A stretch of 64,000 nt of DNA from Mugil cephalus (taxonomy: Eukaryota > Chordata > Actinopteri > Mugiliformes > Mugilidae). The notes below the pieces were generated by a model, which saw nothing but the letters and a program-made list of their open reading frames with translations, was not told where the DNA came from and did no database searches. Positions within the stretch are counted from its first letter, which is position 1. Every line of letters begins with the position of its first letter. The stretch lies in NCBI RefSeq assembly GCF_022458985.1, contig NC_061781.1:17639001-17703000 (forward strand). The letters are read 5' to 3'. This document shows, in pieces, positions 13,911-36,020 of the stretch. The position numbers and the translations under genes are program-made.

Positions 13911-15035
13911 ATAAAAAATAGGCTGTATTATACCCAGACATTCTAATACACAGCAAAAAGTATTTAAAAGATGAAGTCACACTTACAAATTCAAATAAAT
14001 TTATATTTATATGTGAAAGTTGTCAGGACTGTTTTAAACTCATCTCTCTATTCTTCGCTTTGCTGACCTCTAGTGGACAATCGTTCAAACTGCACATTAA
14101 TAATAAAACGATACAATAACATTTATTTACACATTTATTTATTGACTACGCTGAACAGGTTTTGACAAATTAATTTATTGGACAACTTTAACTCGTCAGC
14201 TTTACAGATGAATTTGAAGATTTCTACTGACAAAGAAAACTGTCCTGTCTGTAAAGATAAATAAATTACTAAATCATAAACAGCGACTACTAGAAACACA
14301 AGCAACGACTTCACACACTAAGACACAATGAGACATTTCTTAATTACTTAAATTCTCACTATAGCAACAGTTCAGTCTGTTTCATTTGGGAATGTGCTGA
14401 AGGAGATAAAGCTACAGCCCTGCTATCGGCTCTGAAAGACTGCACTTTGGGTCACCACGTCATCATGCTAACAGTTTCAGTTACACAAAGTTGAGCAAAT
14501 GTCATTAGTGTTGCAGGTATATTAGAGAAGCTAAAGACCTGAATATGATGCTAGCTCATCATAAGCTCAAGTGTTTCATGAAGGAGATATAAATACCTAA
14601 ATTTTGAACTTGAATTTTAAAATGTCATTGAAACCCACTAATGTGAGCCTCCTTCTGGGCAGCCGCTATTAGCCACTACATGGTTAACATAACAATCAGG
14701 TCTGACATACTGGGAATGTGACGTTAATTTGGAAATAATTTGAATATTCAGAACTCACTTTTCAAGAACATTGCTGTGATGTTTGAAAAGTATTTCTTGA
14801 CAAGGTACTTGATTAGGTTTGTTCTCTGATCCTGATTTTGGTCCATATAAATAGATCTGTCAGTCATCTCATCACACGTTCATCCATCTTGCAAAGCCAC
14901 CACTATTGTTCCACCCCCGTGGGAAGAAAAAGGTTAACCGTACATCGTCTGCTAGTGGAGGGTACTATCACTTCAAGCACCGTTTCAAACACGATGGCCT
15001 TCACGGAGACGGGAGGAAGCAGCTCTGCACCGTCC
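13911..15035. other. Intergenic xk-dynlt3 interval, AT-rich
   Basis: No coding exon is recognised; in particular nothing resembles CYBB, which lies between XK and DYNLT3 in human. The part next to 15,035 is probably the dynlt3 3' UTR. Reverse-strand poly(A) signals (TTTATT) occur near 14,121-14,140. Confidence 0.5.
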
Positions 15036-16762
15036 TCACAGCGCCACAGCGACAGCAAACACGCTGACCACACAGTACATGGTGCGGTTCTCCCACCTGA
15101 CGGTGCAGCTTCCTGAAACACACGAACGCAGGATTTATTTATGACATTTGGAACATCTTGATGGTAAAATATGAAGACACAGGAAGTGCGTAATTCAATA
15201 ACTGGAGCACAACTAGTCTAAAGGAATTTTTAATGAGATTAAGGGGGCAATATAAACCTTGGATAATCAGTTTAAAAAATATTACCAGCTACTAACTCAG
15301 GGCTTGATGTGATTGCTTCCCTCTGGTTGGAATTAATACTTTTTTTTTGTGCATGTTTGCATGAAAAAGTCATTTTATTTAGAATCCATGTCAGTCTGCA
15401 ATCAAGTAGAAGGAATTCTGTCCGTGTGATGATAAGTAATTTCTCCAGACAGAGGAAATTATTAGAATCTAACAAAATGTTTAAAAACTGTTTAAAAACA
15501 AATGAAAATTGTTTTCACTTGCAAAAGCCTGCACTAGAATAGTTAATGAAAGAAAATTAACTAGCTTCTAATCACTGAATTGATTCTGTCTCTGGAAAAC
15601 TAAACATATAATTGAAAGAATAACGACCTCAAAGACATCTGTATTATGACCAGAAATGTGTCTCATACTATATTAAGTAAAGACTATGATGCCCCATCAG
15701 TCTTTATAAGCTTTAAATGCAAGACCCTTATTTATGTTTCTGTATAACATGACTCTCTAGCTTTAGAACGTACTTGTTTACGTGTCACAGTGTTGTCCCA
15801 ACAGGAGTTGCTGTTAGACGCATGTATTTGATACGCGTCACTTGCAACACGAGCAGTGTATCTACATTACGTCCACATACAAACAGAGTAGTCTTGGTTC
15901 GGAGGAACGTGCTCTTTTTGATGACCGTTTCCAGGAGTTGTATCTACACTATCACTGATTAAGTCGTTTTTACCAGTGAGTTACATTATCTCACTGGTCG
16001 TAAATATTGATGAACATCAGGTTCTATGTCAGTAAATGACAATGTTTCACATAGTAACAAACATCGAAGACACAATTTCAATGTGTCATCTGTTGATGTA
16101 CATGCAATTTTTCAGGGGTAAATAACATCTTTACCTTTTCATGGATCTGTCTCACAAATGAGACTACCTAGATCATTAAACAAAATCATTAAGAAACATT
16201 AGGCTGAACAAAAAAATATTCCAAGAAACATAAACTATTTCAATGTTACAATTGCGTCTACATTAAAAAAGAACTAAAGTAACATAAAATATATCAAAAT
16301 ACTTTGACGTTAATATAAAATAAACATTTTATCAACTAATACTTAAATAATACATTTATTTCAAAGCCATTGAACATTCATAATTTATGATACATTAATT
16401 TTATTTAACCTTAATTTAAAACTTAATAACTATCTTAAACTGATACTTACTGTCTTTGTCATTAATTATTATTATTGATTTGTCAAATCATTTTTATTAG
16501 CCTATTTAAATAAGCGGTTGCTTAATTGACACAAATATGAGTTTATGATTGAGTGATAGTAGGGCTTTTTTAACCTTTATTTATCATTTTTATAATAAAT
16601 CGCGTGGGTATGACCACACCCCGGTGACAAGTGCGTTAGCCTCGACTAGCCGGCTAAGCTAACAGCTGGTTTATTTACTTATCTCATTTATTTAAGAACT
16701 GACTGCGGACTGGGGAGGTTTTAATAAATCGTTACCTCATCTCCAGAGTTAAACTCCTCCAT
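15036..16762 (-). CDS. dynlt3: Dynein light chain Tctex-type 3 locus; only first and last coding exons recognised
   Basis: On the - strand the last exon (15,112-15,036) follows a TTTCAG acceptor and encodes [18 protein letters not shown] plus AVAVAL and TGA. This is the DYNLT3 C-terminus, which forms part of the light-chain dimer fold. The probable first exon (16,762-16,736) encodes MEEFNSGDE and ends at a GTAACG donor; a short MEE-type first exon fits DYNLT3. The middle of the protein (about 80 residues with the NQWT, KYIV and HTA-CxWD motifs) should lie in the 1,623 bases between, but I find no exon that encodes it. A weak resemblance to the HTANSC-WD region near 15,790-15,830 looks frame-broken. 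DYNLT3 is normally a dynein cargo-adaptor light chain of about 116 aa. The position and orientation next to xk match human synteny. The gene is either a decayed copy or its middle exons were missed. Confidence 0.62.
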
Positions 16763-16930
16763 CGTTATTGTCGTAGAAACACCTCCTGTCTTCTATATTT
16801 CCTCTTTTGTTATTGTTCCTGTTTAGCTCCTCTTCCTGAGAGACAACGAGCACAAACAAGACGAATCTACGGCCGGAAACTGGGCGTCGATTCTTACTTT
16901 GTCGCCCCACTGTGGTTGAATTTAGACACG
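16763..16930 (-). promoter_or_regulatory. dynlt3: Probable dynlt3 5' UTR and promoter
   Basis: GC content rises around 16,590-16,920 in an otherwise AT-rich region, with CpGs near 16,870-16,890. On the - strand a purine-rich leader runs into ACG-ATG at the proposed first codon. This supports a - strand gene start. Confidence 0.4.
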
Positions 16931-19130
16931 ACAAGGCCAAACCAGGCCACTCACATTTTGTCTTTCTTTGTGATGATTTTGAGAATCTTAAGAGTCATTC
17001 CGATTAATTTTTTGTCGTGATAATTTGTGTCTTTGGGGTCATTTTGAGCATTTTATGATCTATTTTTTTTTTCGACTTGGACAGACACTATTTGTATTTT
17101 TATGTAATTTCCATGCAATGGCTCAGGATATTATATACAGTATATATACAGTGTATGATTTTAAATTAAATTTAAATAAATTTATTGCATAGTACTGTTT
17201 ATAGGGAAAAAGATTGCACAACAACAGCACAGAGGTGAAAGTGGAGCAGTCCTGAGTGGAAGTGTGTGGCTGAGGAGGATGGAAAGTTCAGGAGTCTTAT
17301 GGCATGCTGTTATTAACAGACACTGTCATTGAATCTGTTTTTCTCCGTAGGCTGTGGAACCGCCTTTAGGGTATCTGGGGACAGTCCCCTGTTTGTGGAT
17401 GACCTGTCCCTGAAAATATCCCAGATTTTAGCTTTTAATTAATGAGAAAAAAACAAATGTTGCGTGCCAACTATAACAGCAGTTATTACAGCAGTCACTC
17501 ACGCTGCTATTTACATTATAGACATAGCAGTTTAAATATGTGAAAATAAATAAAACCATAATTGCGTTTCTTCATTTCATCTTGATAACACTTAATTCTT
17601 TTTAATTCCCCATCTGTAAATGTCACTGGATCTCCTTTCAGAAATGTGGTCACCTTAGTTTATTTTTTATTAATATTTATTTTATTTTTTGGGGGACTCA
17701 AATCTATGCATATAGCTATTTATTTTTCATTGAGAGATACACAGGACATTAACAAATTAACATACATACACACTTAACTTATTCATTCAAGCTACCCAGT
17801 TACATATTCATTTTTTCTTCCAAACTATTAAATAAATGACAGTAGGGAATTCCATAATACATAATGTATAACCCGTTCCTGTAAACCCTTGTGGAGCCCA
17901 GTACTACAGTGAGATCTGTGTTCCTGGACATATTTCTCCTTTAATTGTGTTGTTTAGTCAATATAACATTCAAATGATAAGATAAAACGATAAAATGGCT
18001 GTTGCTTTGGCAGTAATGCTTGTTTTGCAGTTCTCTTGGAGGTGTTCTTACAACAAGCTGCAGAAACGATCTTCCCCCATGATGAAGGGATCAGATATTT
18101 TCCCCAAGGCTCATCAGTTGATACCCTCAAATATATTTGGCAGCAAAGAGAGGCCAGGGGGACGTCTCAACACCCCCTCTCTGAGGCACTCGGGGAGAGT
18201 GTGTGTATTTATTTCTCGCAGCTGTTTCTTTCATTCATTTTGCATGTGAGATAAAAAAAACAACAACAACCATATTATCGTTTTATGATGTGACAGACTG
18301 ACAAATACTGTTAGTCATGATGGAAGTGGTGCAGTGAGATGCTATTAAAATGAATTCACGACCTAAAATACACCGCAGCGAGTTTCTCGTCACAGTCGAT
18401 GGCGTAGTGCATGCTGCGTTTAAAACCAAAATCAATCACAATCAGTGTAGTTTAGTACATTTCCTTGCATTTGTTGGATCCGACGGTAGGGGGTGATATT
18501 TTAGTTTGTCAAACTTTATAAAACTTTATAGTGACTGACTGTTTTAATATGCACATCTCATTTAAGGTATCTGTGTTCAAACCTAGCATTAAAATGGTCT
18601 CTTGAGCCACCATTCGATCACTCAGTATGCAAATGAATAGCCACATCATTTGGGGTGCAATAGAGTATTATAAAAACTGCCCTCTTTAATAGATCGTTAC
18701 CTAACGTTGTTTCAGAACCACGAACAGGGCTGTTTGTTGTGTGTTGTCACGTTTAATCAAGTACCAGATGAGTCACAATCACACTAGTAAATCCTCAGCT
18801 ATGCAGAGCTGTAGCATTGTGAGATGAACGTGTCAATGGGTCCTTCATGTGTTACTTCATCACTTTGACAGACGACAGCACTAATAGGTGCCAGCATCTC
18901 TGGAAGCTTCCCCTTAAATCCAGTGTGCATGGTTTGGCTCTGAGATGCACTGTCAGCTGTTCAAGTGTTTCACATTGTTTGGGCAACCCAATAGTATGAA
19001 TGCAGTGCCAACAAATTAAATGGCCAATATTGGTCATTATTATGACAAAGTGACTATGACAAAGTGACAATGTTTATGGTGCAATCTGGTACAAAAAAAA
19101 TATTCAGAGCTTATCATAAATTTTACAGCA
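16931..19130. other. Intergenic DNA, no recognised gene
   Basis: The stretch is AT-rich with T-runs. One open frame at 17,995-18,249 (+, 84 codons) overlaps another at 18,036-18,254; neither shows a family I recognise. Nothing else is supported. Confidence 0.5.
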
Positions 19131-19131
19131 T

Positions 19132-19315
19132 CATCTATCTCAGCTGCCATTGGGCTAGAGATGAGGTTCACCCTGGGCAGGTCACTAGTCTTTTACAGGG
19201 TTAACACAAAGAGAGGCTAGCATTCATATCTTTGGAAAGTAGAAAGCCAAAGCAAGCATGCAAACTATGCACCGAAAGACCTCAACTCGCTGCACCACTG
19301 CAGAGCCCTAGAGCT
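19132..19315 (-). repeat. Dispersed fish repeat, copy 1 (decayed)
   Basis: It contains the order GGGCAGGTCACTAGTC, GGTTAACACAAAGAGAGGC, CATGCAAACTATGCACC and CTGCACCACTGCAGAG. This follows a common teleost dispersed repeat also seen better preserved at 41,750-41,995 (same strand) and 60,279-60,449 (opposite strand). Confidence 0.55.
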
Positions 19316-19631
19316 GAGCATGGTGAGTGACATGAAAGATGATGAGTCAAGAACAGTAACAGTATAATAGACAATACACTTTGTAAAACTGAGCATGGCA
19401 GTAGATATATTTTAATTTGACCTATTTTTTTTTATTTTGTATACTTCACCAAACTATTAAACCAGTACACATATTATAATATTTATTATCCACTAGTGTA
19501 CAGTCCAAGTGTCAAACATTTTCCCTCCAGGTCCATAAATATTAAACAATCCTTTTGTATCTTTATGACTCATTCAGTTATTACATTTAACATGTCAGCT
19601 TAGCTTTAAGTTGTATGATTTTTTTTTTTTT

Positions 19632-20475
19632 TAACATGTTTTGAGAGTAGCTTCCAAGCACGTGTCCACTAATTTATAACAGACACATTTGCATGGCTTA
19701 CTTTAAGCGCTATTTCATTACGATACATGTCTGTCGCCTACTTGTAATGTTAATCTTACTGGAACGCGACATGGCGCTGACTGTGGTCTTGGAGGAGCAT
19801 GTGGATGTAACTGGCATACAGTTGCAAGACAGGCACACATCCCAGATGTCCAAAATAAAATGAAGACTGAGTGCCATTACATAAAATCTGATGAGGGATA
19901 ATATTTATCTTGGAAAAGAATGGACAGCACATTGCCATCTAGGCTGGGATAAAACCCAAAATAAGTCCTGGGTCAACAAACGTGACGTAAGAGATGCCTG
20001 AACAGTAATAGCAGCATGAATGAAAATCCAATCTAGTAGTAGTGGGAGTTAGAATTTATTGAGTGAGCAATTGAAAGTGGATAGTACTTTCATTCAGTCT
20101 AAATAACAAGTGTTCAGTGTGATATTCAGGTTATGGTCTTTGTATGTCATAAGTCAACAAACCTTGTTATACATAAATAGATTACACACCATTTTTGCAG
20201 AGGGAGATGACTGTGACATTAGCTCAAGATTAGTACAATTTATTAGTATCAACACATCAAATAAAATCTGTCCTTTTATCTGTGTTCTTTTGACAGCATG
20301 TTTTTAACATTTTATTTTCTAAAGCTCAGTCTGAGGCCACAAATGGACAACCAGTTAGAGTACAATGTGTGCACAAATTGCATCGACTCCAGGGTCCAAC
20401 AACAACACCTTTACCTCTGGCCACTTCCTGATTGCAACAATAATAGTGATTTTGAATTTTAGTGGTCACTTTACA
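19632..20475 (+). repeat. Three-copy local repeat, copy 1
   Basis: It is clearly related over its length to 38,332-39,100 and 60,458-61,205, all on +. Shared blocks include TTTGCATGGCTTACTTTA, GGAACGCGACATGGCGCTGA, AGACAGGCACACATCCCAGA and CAATGTGTGCACAAATTG. No transposase or reverse transcriptase motif is visible. A short open stretch starting MAL-VVLEEHV is shared by the copies. It may be an unclassified mobile element or a duplicated genomic segment. Confidence 0.8.
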
Positions 20476-20547
20476 TGTGCCACATTAAAAACATGATATG
20501 TTTTTGGAAGAAAATAAGTTAAAGAAGTTGGCTGCAACCTCTGTCTC

Positions 20548-20772
20548 TCATTGATCAGGAGCTTCTTGACAGCCTTGTACGACCTTAAGCCATGATCTAA
20601 AAGTCAACCACGTACAGTGCAGGTGGAACACTGGACACCAGTTTGATTTGACCACTGCTGTTGGAGCTCCTGTGATGTCATTCAGCGTTTTTTCCCTGCA
20701 TATGCAGATCAGGATGTGGCCATTTCTTGCAGAAGAAACCCTTGGATGCCCAGATCTTGGTTTGTCTTCCAA
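20548..20772 (-). mobile_element. Possible Tc1-like transposase N-terminal relic
   Basis: The - strand frame begins with RSGHPRVSSARNGHI, similar in style to the RSGRPR linker and following region of Tc1-like transposases. The rest has no recognisable catalytic motif. The match is short, so this is tentative. Confidence 0.3.
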
Positions 20773-21330
20773 GCTGCTGGTTCGTCTGTATTTCTGCAGA
20801 GTGTATCCAACTGCTGATGTACTGCATCTTCACTTCCTGGTGATCTGGTGGCAGCTGTACCATACCTGGCTGAGAATCTGTATATTCAGGTGTGTTTCCT
20901 GTGTTAGATTCTTGGTTTGAGCCATTTTTGTCTCTGAAGAACTGTCAAATATACTGGTTTTACATAGACACAAAGCACGGCAACAGAAACACGTGTCATT
21001 TAATAAGCACAGCCTTCATTAGTGGATCACATGACACAATACTCAAAATTTCTTATGTATTTTTATGGAAACAATCAATTTTAAGTTTTTTATGGCTGTT
21101 TTAGGATTTGTTTAGTATTTTGTCTGTGTCTGTACTAAAAGAAATTGAACTTGAAGACCTAAGAGTGATTCTTAATGCAATATTTCACAAATGCATGGGG
21201 TGTTGTGGTGTCCAGAACCTTTTTTTCCACCACTGTACAGTATGTATATGTAGTTTACATTAATATTATACTCAATGATTGCCAAAGTACTAGTTTAAGT
21301 AAGTAAACCTTGATGGTTCTATCTTCAATT

Positions 21331-21560
21331 CCAGGATCTAATTGAGGAGCTAGAAGATACAGTCACCACCTGAGCCTTGCTACCAGACAGGCTGCTGAAG
21401 CTCAGAAACAACTCAGAGATGTCAAGGGACAGAATCATTTAAATTACAAACTAAAAGTCTAAATAATACTGAAGGTTTACTGTTTTGGTTTGATTTGTTG
21501 TCAGGATGCAAGAAATGCTGAGGAGAAAGCCAAGAAGGCCATCAATGAGTTTACATCCCA
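21331..21560 (+). pseudogene. Myosin heavy chain relic 1 (rod exon fragments)
   Basis: Fragments match copy A in order: the start of coding exon 25 (IEELE region, about 21,340), the end of coding exon 32 ([16 protein letters not shown], about 21,388-21,430, with a stop before it) and coding exon 34 ([17 protein letters not shown], about 21,505-21,550). Large parts are deleted and frames are broken. It is a remnant of an older tandem myosin copy. Confidence 0.8.
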
Positions 21561-21879
21561 ATAGCTGTGTAATGTGTTTTTCTTGTATGTTTTCAATAAA
21601 GTGTGGTTACAAAACAGTTATTAGAGCCAATTATCATTCCGCAGTTAGAAGCAACTCAAGAAACTTGAGGCCGGAATATGAACTAAAGATACATTTTAAA
21701 TATATAGGTTTGATGAAATTTTTCTTTCACTAGTGAGTAAGCCCACACAATTAAAAACATAAATGCACACACAAGATTTAGCCTTCTAACTTATCCCCTG
21801 TAGTTGAACTTGCATGGATCTAATATTTAGACTACAGATTATGAAATAAATAATATGTAAGCCATTTTCCCACACAAGA

Positions 21880-22010
21880 ATACACTCAGAGAATGTAATT
21901 CCGTTTAAGCCACAAAAATGACTCGGTCCTGCACTACGTAGACGTCATGCTCTATTTCAGATGTCACAGGAAACAAACAGTAGGCTGCCAAACCTTAGCG
22001 CCATATTGAC
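21880..22010 (+). repeat. Myosin-relic flank repeat, unit 1
   Basis: The block from ACACTCAGAGAATGTAATTC to AACAAACAGTAGGCTGCCAA recurs at about 23,262-23,380. A shorter piece of it recurs near 61,617-61,650. Its placement after each relic suggests that relic and flank were duplicated together. Confidence 0.7.
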
Positions 22011-22292
22011 TCCAGGAGGAAATCAAAGCTTGACTTGGAATCTTGGAGCAGAAGGAGGTCTCCACTCAATCTTTTTGATGACCCTTCAACTTCTATCCTT
22101 GGGCCTTTCTATGAGGGGTTCTTGAACATCGTTAACTTAGATACGGTGACAGGGAACATAACAATCTCATGACTAAATTGCTATCATGAGATAGTAGAGC
22201 AGTGTGTAGAACATTAATCTAGTATGTCTTGCTAAAGCATTAAGTGAATGAGATATGAGTTATAGTGCTTATTAATGTGCTGTTTGATTGGG

Positions 22293-23110
22293 GTTGAGAG
22301 GCCTAGGAGTGCGAAAGTAGACAAGCAGAGACTTGACCTTCCCAGAGAGCCTGAGGAGATGAGTGAGAGGCTCATGGAAGCTAGCGGAGGAACAGCTGCT
22401 GAGACTAAAACGACTGAGACTGGCTTCAAGAAGCTGCTTTGTGACTTTGAGGAGTCAACCCTTGCAAAGTGAAGCTATTGCAGCTTTCTGCAAGAAGCGG
22501 GACAACAGTGTCTCAGAGCTGGAATAGCAGAATATGTCAAGCCAAAGTTGGAGAAAGAGAAGAACAAATACAAGATGGAGACCGATGACCTGTCCAGCAA
22601 CATGGAGGCTATTGCTAAAGCTAAGGTATGCTATATTTGACTTACTATTAGGCTTAATGAGGCTACCATAATAAAAGTCATTTTTGTTTGTAATCAGGAT
22701 TCTAACATGAATATTCCTACATCAAAAGGATATGCAGAATGGCAGTAAATAAGTTCTGTAATTTCTAATCTTCTGTTTGGTACAGCTACTTGGAGGCAAT
22801 ATGAAGAGCCAGGACCAGGACCAGCTGTGCTCAAATCCAAAAGTGACTGTCATTAATGCACAGAAGGCAAAAAAACTCATGTGTTCACTCGTACCGATGA
22901 ATGAGATGGAGACTCATCTGAGCCATGCTATAAGGCTGCTGAAGCTCAGAAATACCTGAGAGATATCCAGAGACAGCTTGAGGTAAGATTTTACAATCAT
23001 TTAAATAAAAAGTAAATGTCTAACTAATACAGAAGGTTTAGTGTTTTGTTTTCGTCTGTTGTCGGGATGCACAGTTGCACTTAAGATGAACCTGGAGAAC
23101 TCACAAGTCA
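22293..23110 (+). pseudogene. Myosin heavy chain relic 2 (rod exon fragments)
   Basis: About 22,293-22,625 matches coding exon 25 of copy A, including [20 protein letters not shown] and a kept donor-like GTATG, but with frameshifts and an in-frame TAG. About 22,785-22,880 matches exon 26. About 22,895-22,982 matches the end of exon 32 with its donor. About 23,060-23,105 matches the start of exon 33. Exons 27-31 are missing. It sits just upstream of copy A in the same orientation. Confidence 0.85.
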
Positions 23111-23261
23111 AGGACCGAACTGAGTACAGTCACAACACATCTTGATGAGTAACCATGAAGGTTAACTTCACAAGATTGGCCTGGGTGGATTTGTCATAAA
23201 CCTCAATGGTTCATAAGAAAAATATTTTCTAATAGTTACAGTAAAGTCAGTTGTCACACAA

Positions 23262-23470
23262 GAATACATTCAGGGAATCAAATTCTGCTGAGGACACAAA
23301 GATGGCTCAGTCCTGCCCTACATTGATGCAATACTCTATTTCAGATGTCACAAGAAACAAACAGTAGGCTGCCAAGTCCTTGTGGTGTCGTAATGACCCT
23401 TCAATTTCTATCCCTTCTATCTTTTCTATGAGGGTTACTTTAACATGGTTTACTCTGCCAAAGGAACAGC
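23262..23470 (+). repeat. Myosin-relic flank repeat, unit 2
   Basis: This is a direct repeat of 21,880-22,130: it has the AACAAACAGTAGGCTGCCAA block followed by the ATGACCCTTCAATTTCTATC block. It is partly deleted relative to unit 1. Confidence 0.65.
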
Positions 23471-23479
23471 ATAGATAAC

Positions 23480-25054
23480 TATTTTATTTAAGTAATTATT
23501 AGTTTTTAAAAAATTATATTTAAATCTGATCACCAGGTGATTTTAAGCAAAAACTTACTAAACCTGTGCAATAGCTGTTCTGGTAAACAGGCATAAACAC
23601 ACACCCATACACATTGATGCACCAGTACCTACAACACAACATGTATGTCAATACCAATAAATCACAGATTAGCAACAAAGATGCCATTAAGGGAGGGAGA
23701 AAATACTTCAACATGTTTATATCCTCACACCATCTCCTCTGATAAAAGCCAACTAATAAATAATCAACAAAGTTCATAAAACTGTGAGTCAACTTTCTGA
23801 AGCGAGTAAAGATTTGCATGTGTGTTTTCTCTGGTTTGAAATCAAAAATCTAAGAATGGATATCAGATGTCCAAGATTTCCCAGGGTCATTAAATTAAGC
23901 TTGTTTAACAGATGACACCTCCTATCAAATGAAGCAGCTGGATGAAGTTCATTCTGGCTTGTGTCGAGATTATTTTGGTCGTGATCTCTTGCAGGTTGGC
24001 AACCATTTTCATGGCCATATACAGAGTAATATAATAGGACATCAAACTTATTTGGATATATCTCATATTTAATACATGATGCCTGCCAAAGTCCTGTAAC
24101 TGTAGGCCACACACATTTGCATGACGGATGCATTTCTAAAACTAAGCCCCAGGCATGTGACCGTACCCCAAAAGACCTTAATGCTATTTAATCAACATGA
24201 AATAAAGTGTTTTTAAAGTGACTTGATAAAACGTGATGAATCATAATGATAAAGAATAGATTTTTATATATTTAATTATTTAGATGTTATTGACTTAAAC
24301 ATTTTATGAGCACAAATAGTATTATAGTGTTATAGTGAAAATAGTATCACTGATGTAACTGTTCTAGTAATTAGTTTCACATTTAGTGCAGCCTCTAAAT
24401 TTATATTTGACGTGTAAATTATGATTTAATTATTATGTGCTGGCGACTCTGATGTCAGTATCATTTCAAGGATGAACTTTATTTCATTTCAGAGATTTCA
24501 AACGTTCAAGCGTCCTGTAACTGAATACCAAAGGAATTTGGGAGACTTTCCATAACCAACCTTCTAAGCTGCCCAAAATTTTTAAAAATGCATTAATGTT
24601 CAAAGCATGTAAACACATTAAGGTCTCTTAAATTAGGCTTTATTGGAATCCTCCACCGCGGTGTTCTGCACTATTCAATGAATGATAGAAACTCCCCCAC
24701 TTCTGTGTCTTCACTTGGAGGCAGTGGTGGACCATATTTTAAAGTAGGAAGCTTGTAACTCTCTAAGTCTAAGGCAGCAATGTATCCATAAACTATTCTA
24801 ATTAACTGAAAATAGCTATTTATCCCCTTTTATAATGAAATGTTTCTAGAAACATGTCTGGGGTATTGTATTGTTCCATTACATTATTGTACCACCACAC
24901 TTTATAATTCATGGTCACATCCATGTTTTCCATAAAATGTAATTATTTGATATAATATCTTAATCCACCCTATATTTCTTGTCTTTTTTTTATTATTATT
25001 CTAGCCACAGAGAATCACACTGTATCACACTTCCATAAACATCAGCAACAGGAC
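23480..25054. other. Upstream arm DNA of myosin copy A, no gene
   Basis: The DNA is AT-rich and non-coding, with inverted homology to 54,770-56,000. A - strand frame at 23,789-24,133 matches a + strand frame at 55,452-55,742. I recognise no family in that sequence and both are interrupted relative to each other. Confidence 0.55.
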
Positions 25055-25140
25055 GTAGGACATAACCAAACTGGGTGAGTGTCTGCTGCTGACCAGGCAC
25101 TCCCACCCTCTATAAAAGAGACAGCTCTGGACTCCTCCAT
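25055..25140 (+). promoter_or_regulatory. Core promoter of myosin copy A
   Basis: TATAAAAG lies at 25,111-25,118. The 55 bases upstream (AACCAAACTGGGTGAGTGTC then TGCTGCTGACCAGGCACTCC) match the promoter of copy B, while more distal sequence is less similar. The first leader exon follows and ends at 25,162 before GTAAGT. TATA-driven starts are usual for sarcomeric myosin genes. Confidence 0.85.
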
Positions 25141-25845
25141 GAACTGAAGGACCACAACACAGGTAAGTGCATAACTCTCTCCTCGGTGTGACCTTTTATT
25201 TAATGAAATTAATTTTTGTTTTGATTACAACTTATGCATATTGTCTACAATGTATTTGGCAAAAAATGCTCCACATGCATGTCATCCAGGTGAAATTATT
25301 ACAATGGACTAGACATTTTATCTGAAACTATTTATTCAGCCCTTAAAAGGAATTTCTTAAAGTAATTAATTTTATTAAAACTTTGTTGGTGAATTCTTTG
25401 ATACAGTACCATATATCTCAAGAACCATGCACAAATTATAACTTTAAAAAAAGGGCTATGACTATGTCTTTGGTTGTGGGGGAGTTAAAGGAATGGGAAA
25501 GCACTGAATTTAGATGATTTAGATTAATACAGCTGACAGCTACTAAGTCATTAAGTTTCAAGCCATTTTTGAAATTTCACATTCTACTTGCACGGAAATT
25601 AAAATTTTACAAAAGAAACTGAAAATAAATCACATTTACACACAATTATTTATTTCCACAGCATCTTGAGACTCCACAAGAGACTTCAGCCCTGTTTACA
25701 TTTTAGAACGAGCTGAGGTAAAATGTCACACTAATCATGTTTTTTTCATGGCTATCATGGATAGTAAGGAATGAATATGTCAAATTGATGTGGTAACTCT
25801 GTTCTGGATTCTTTTGGACATTTCAGTCTCGACTAAAGTGCCATC
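25135..25845 (+). other. 5' leader of myosin copy A (two non-coding exons plus exon 3 start)
   Basis: Leader exon 1 runs from about 25,140 to 25,162 (donor GTAAGT). Leader exon 2 is 25,662-25,717 (acceptor CCACAG, donor GTAAAA). Exon 3 starts at 25,827 after TTTCAG, with the ATG at 25,846. Two short non-coding leader exons before the coding start are the standard layout of sarcomeric myosin genes. Confidence 0.8.
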
Positions 25846-35899
<10,054 letters not shown>

Positions 35900-36020
35900 G
35901 AGTCAACATCATCTGGGAACCTTTCGACAAAGTTCACAAAATGTGAAAGCTGTTGAACTCTCTTCTTATGATGTGATGATATAATAAATATATTTATTGA
36001 ATAAAATTAATTCATTTTTG
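35900..36020 (+). other. Copy A 3' UTR and poly(A) signals
   Basis: AATAAA occurs at 35,983-35,988 and 36,000-36,005, about 85-105 bases after the stop, giving a short 3' UTR. The first 60 bases are still recognisably similar to the copy B 3' UTR. Confidence 0.75.

Noticed and set aside
17995-18254. Two overlapping + frames that look slightly gene-like with a GT near 18,200 and an AG near 18,219
   Set aside because: No protein family recognised and no neighbouring exon; kept only as an intergenic note.
23789-24133. 114-codon - frame, also seen at 55,452-55,742
   Set aside because: The two copies differ by frameshifts, so it is not under coding constraint; repeated because it lies in the palindrome arms.
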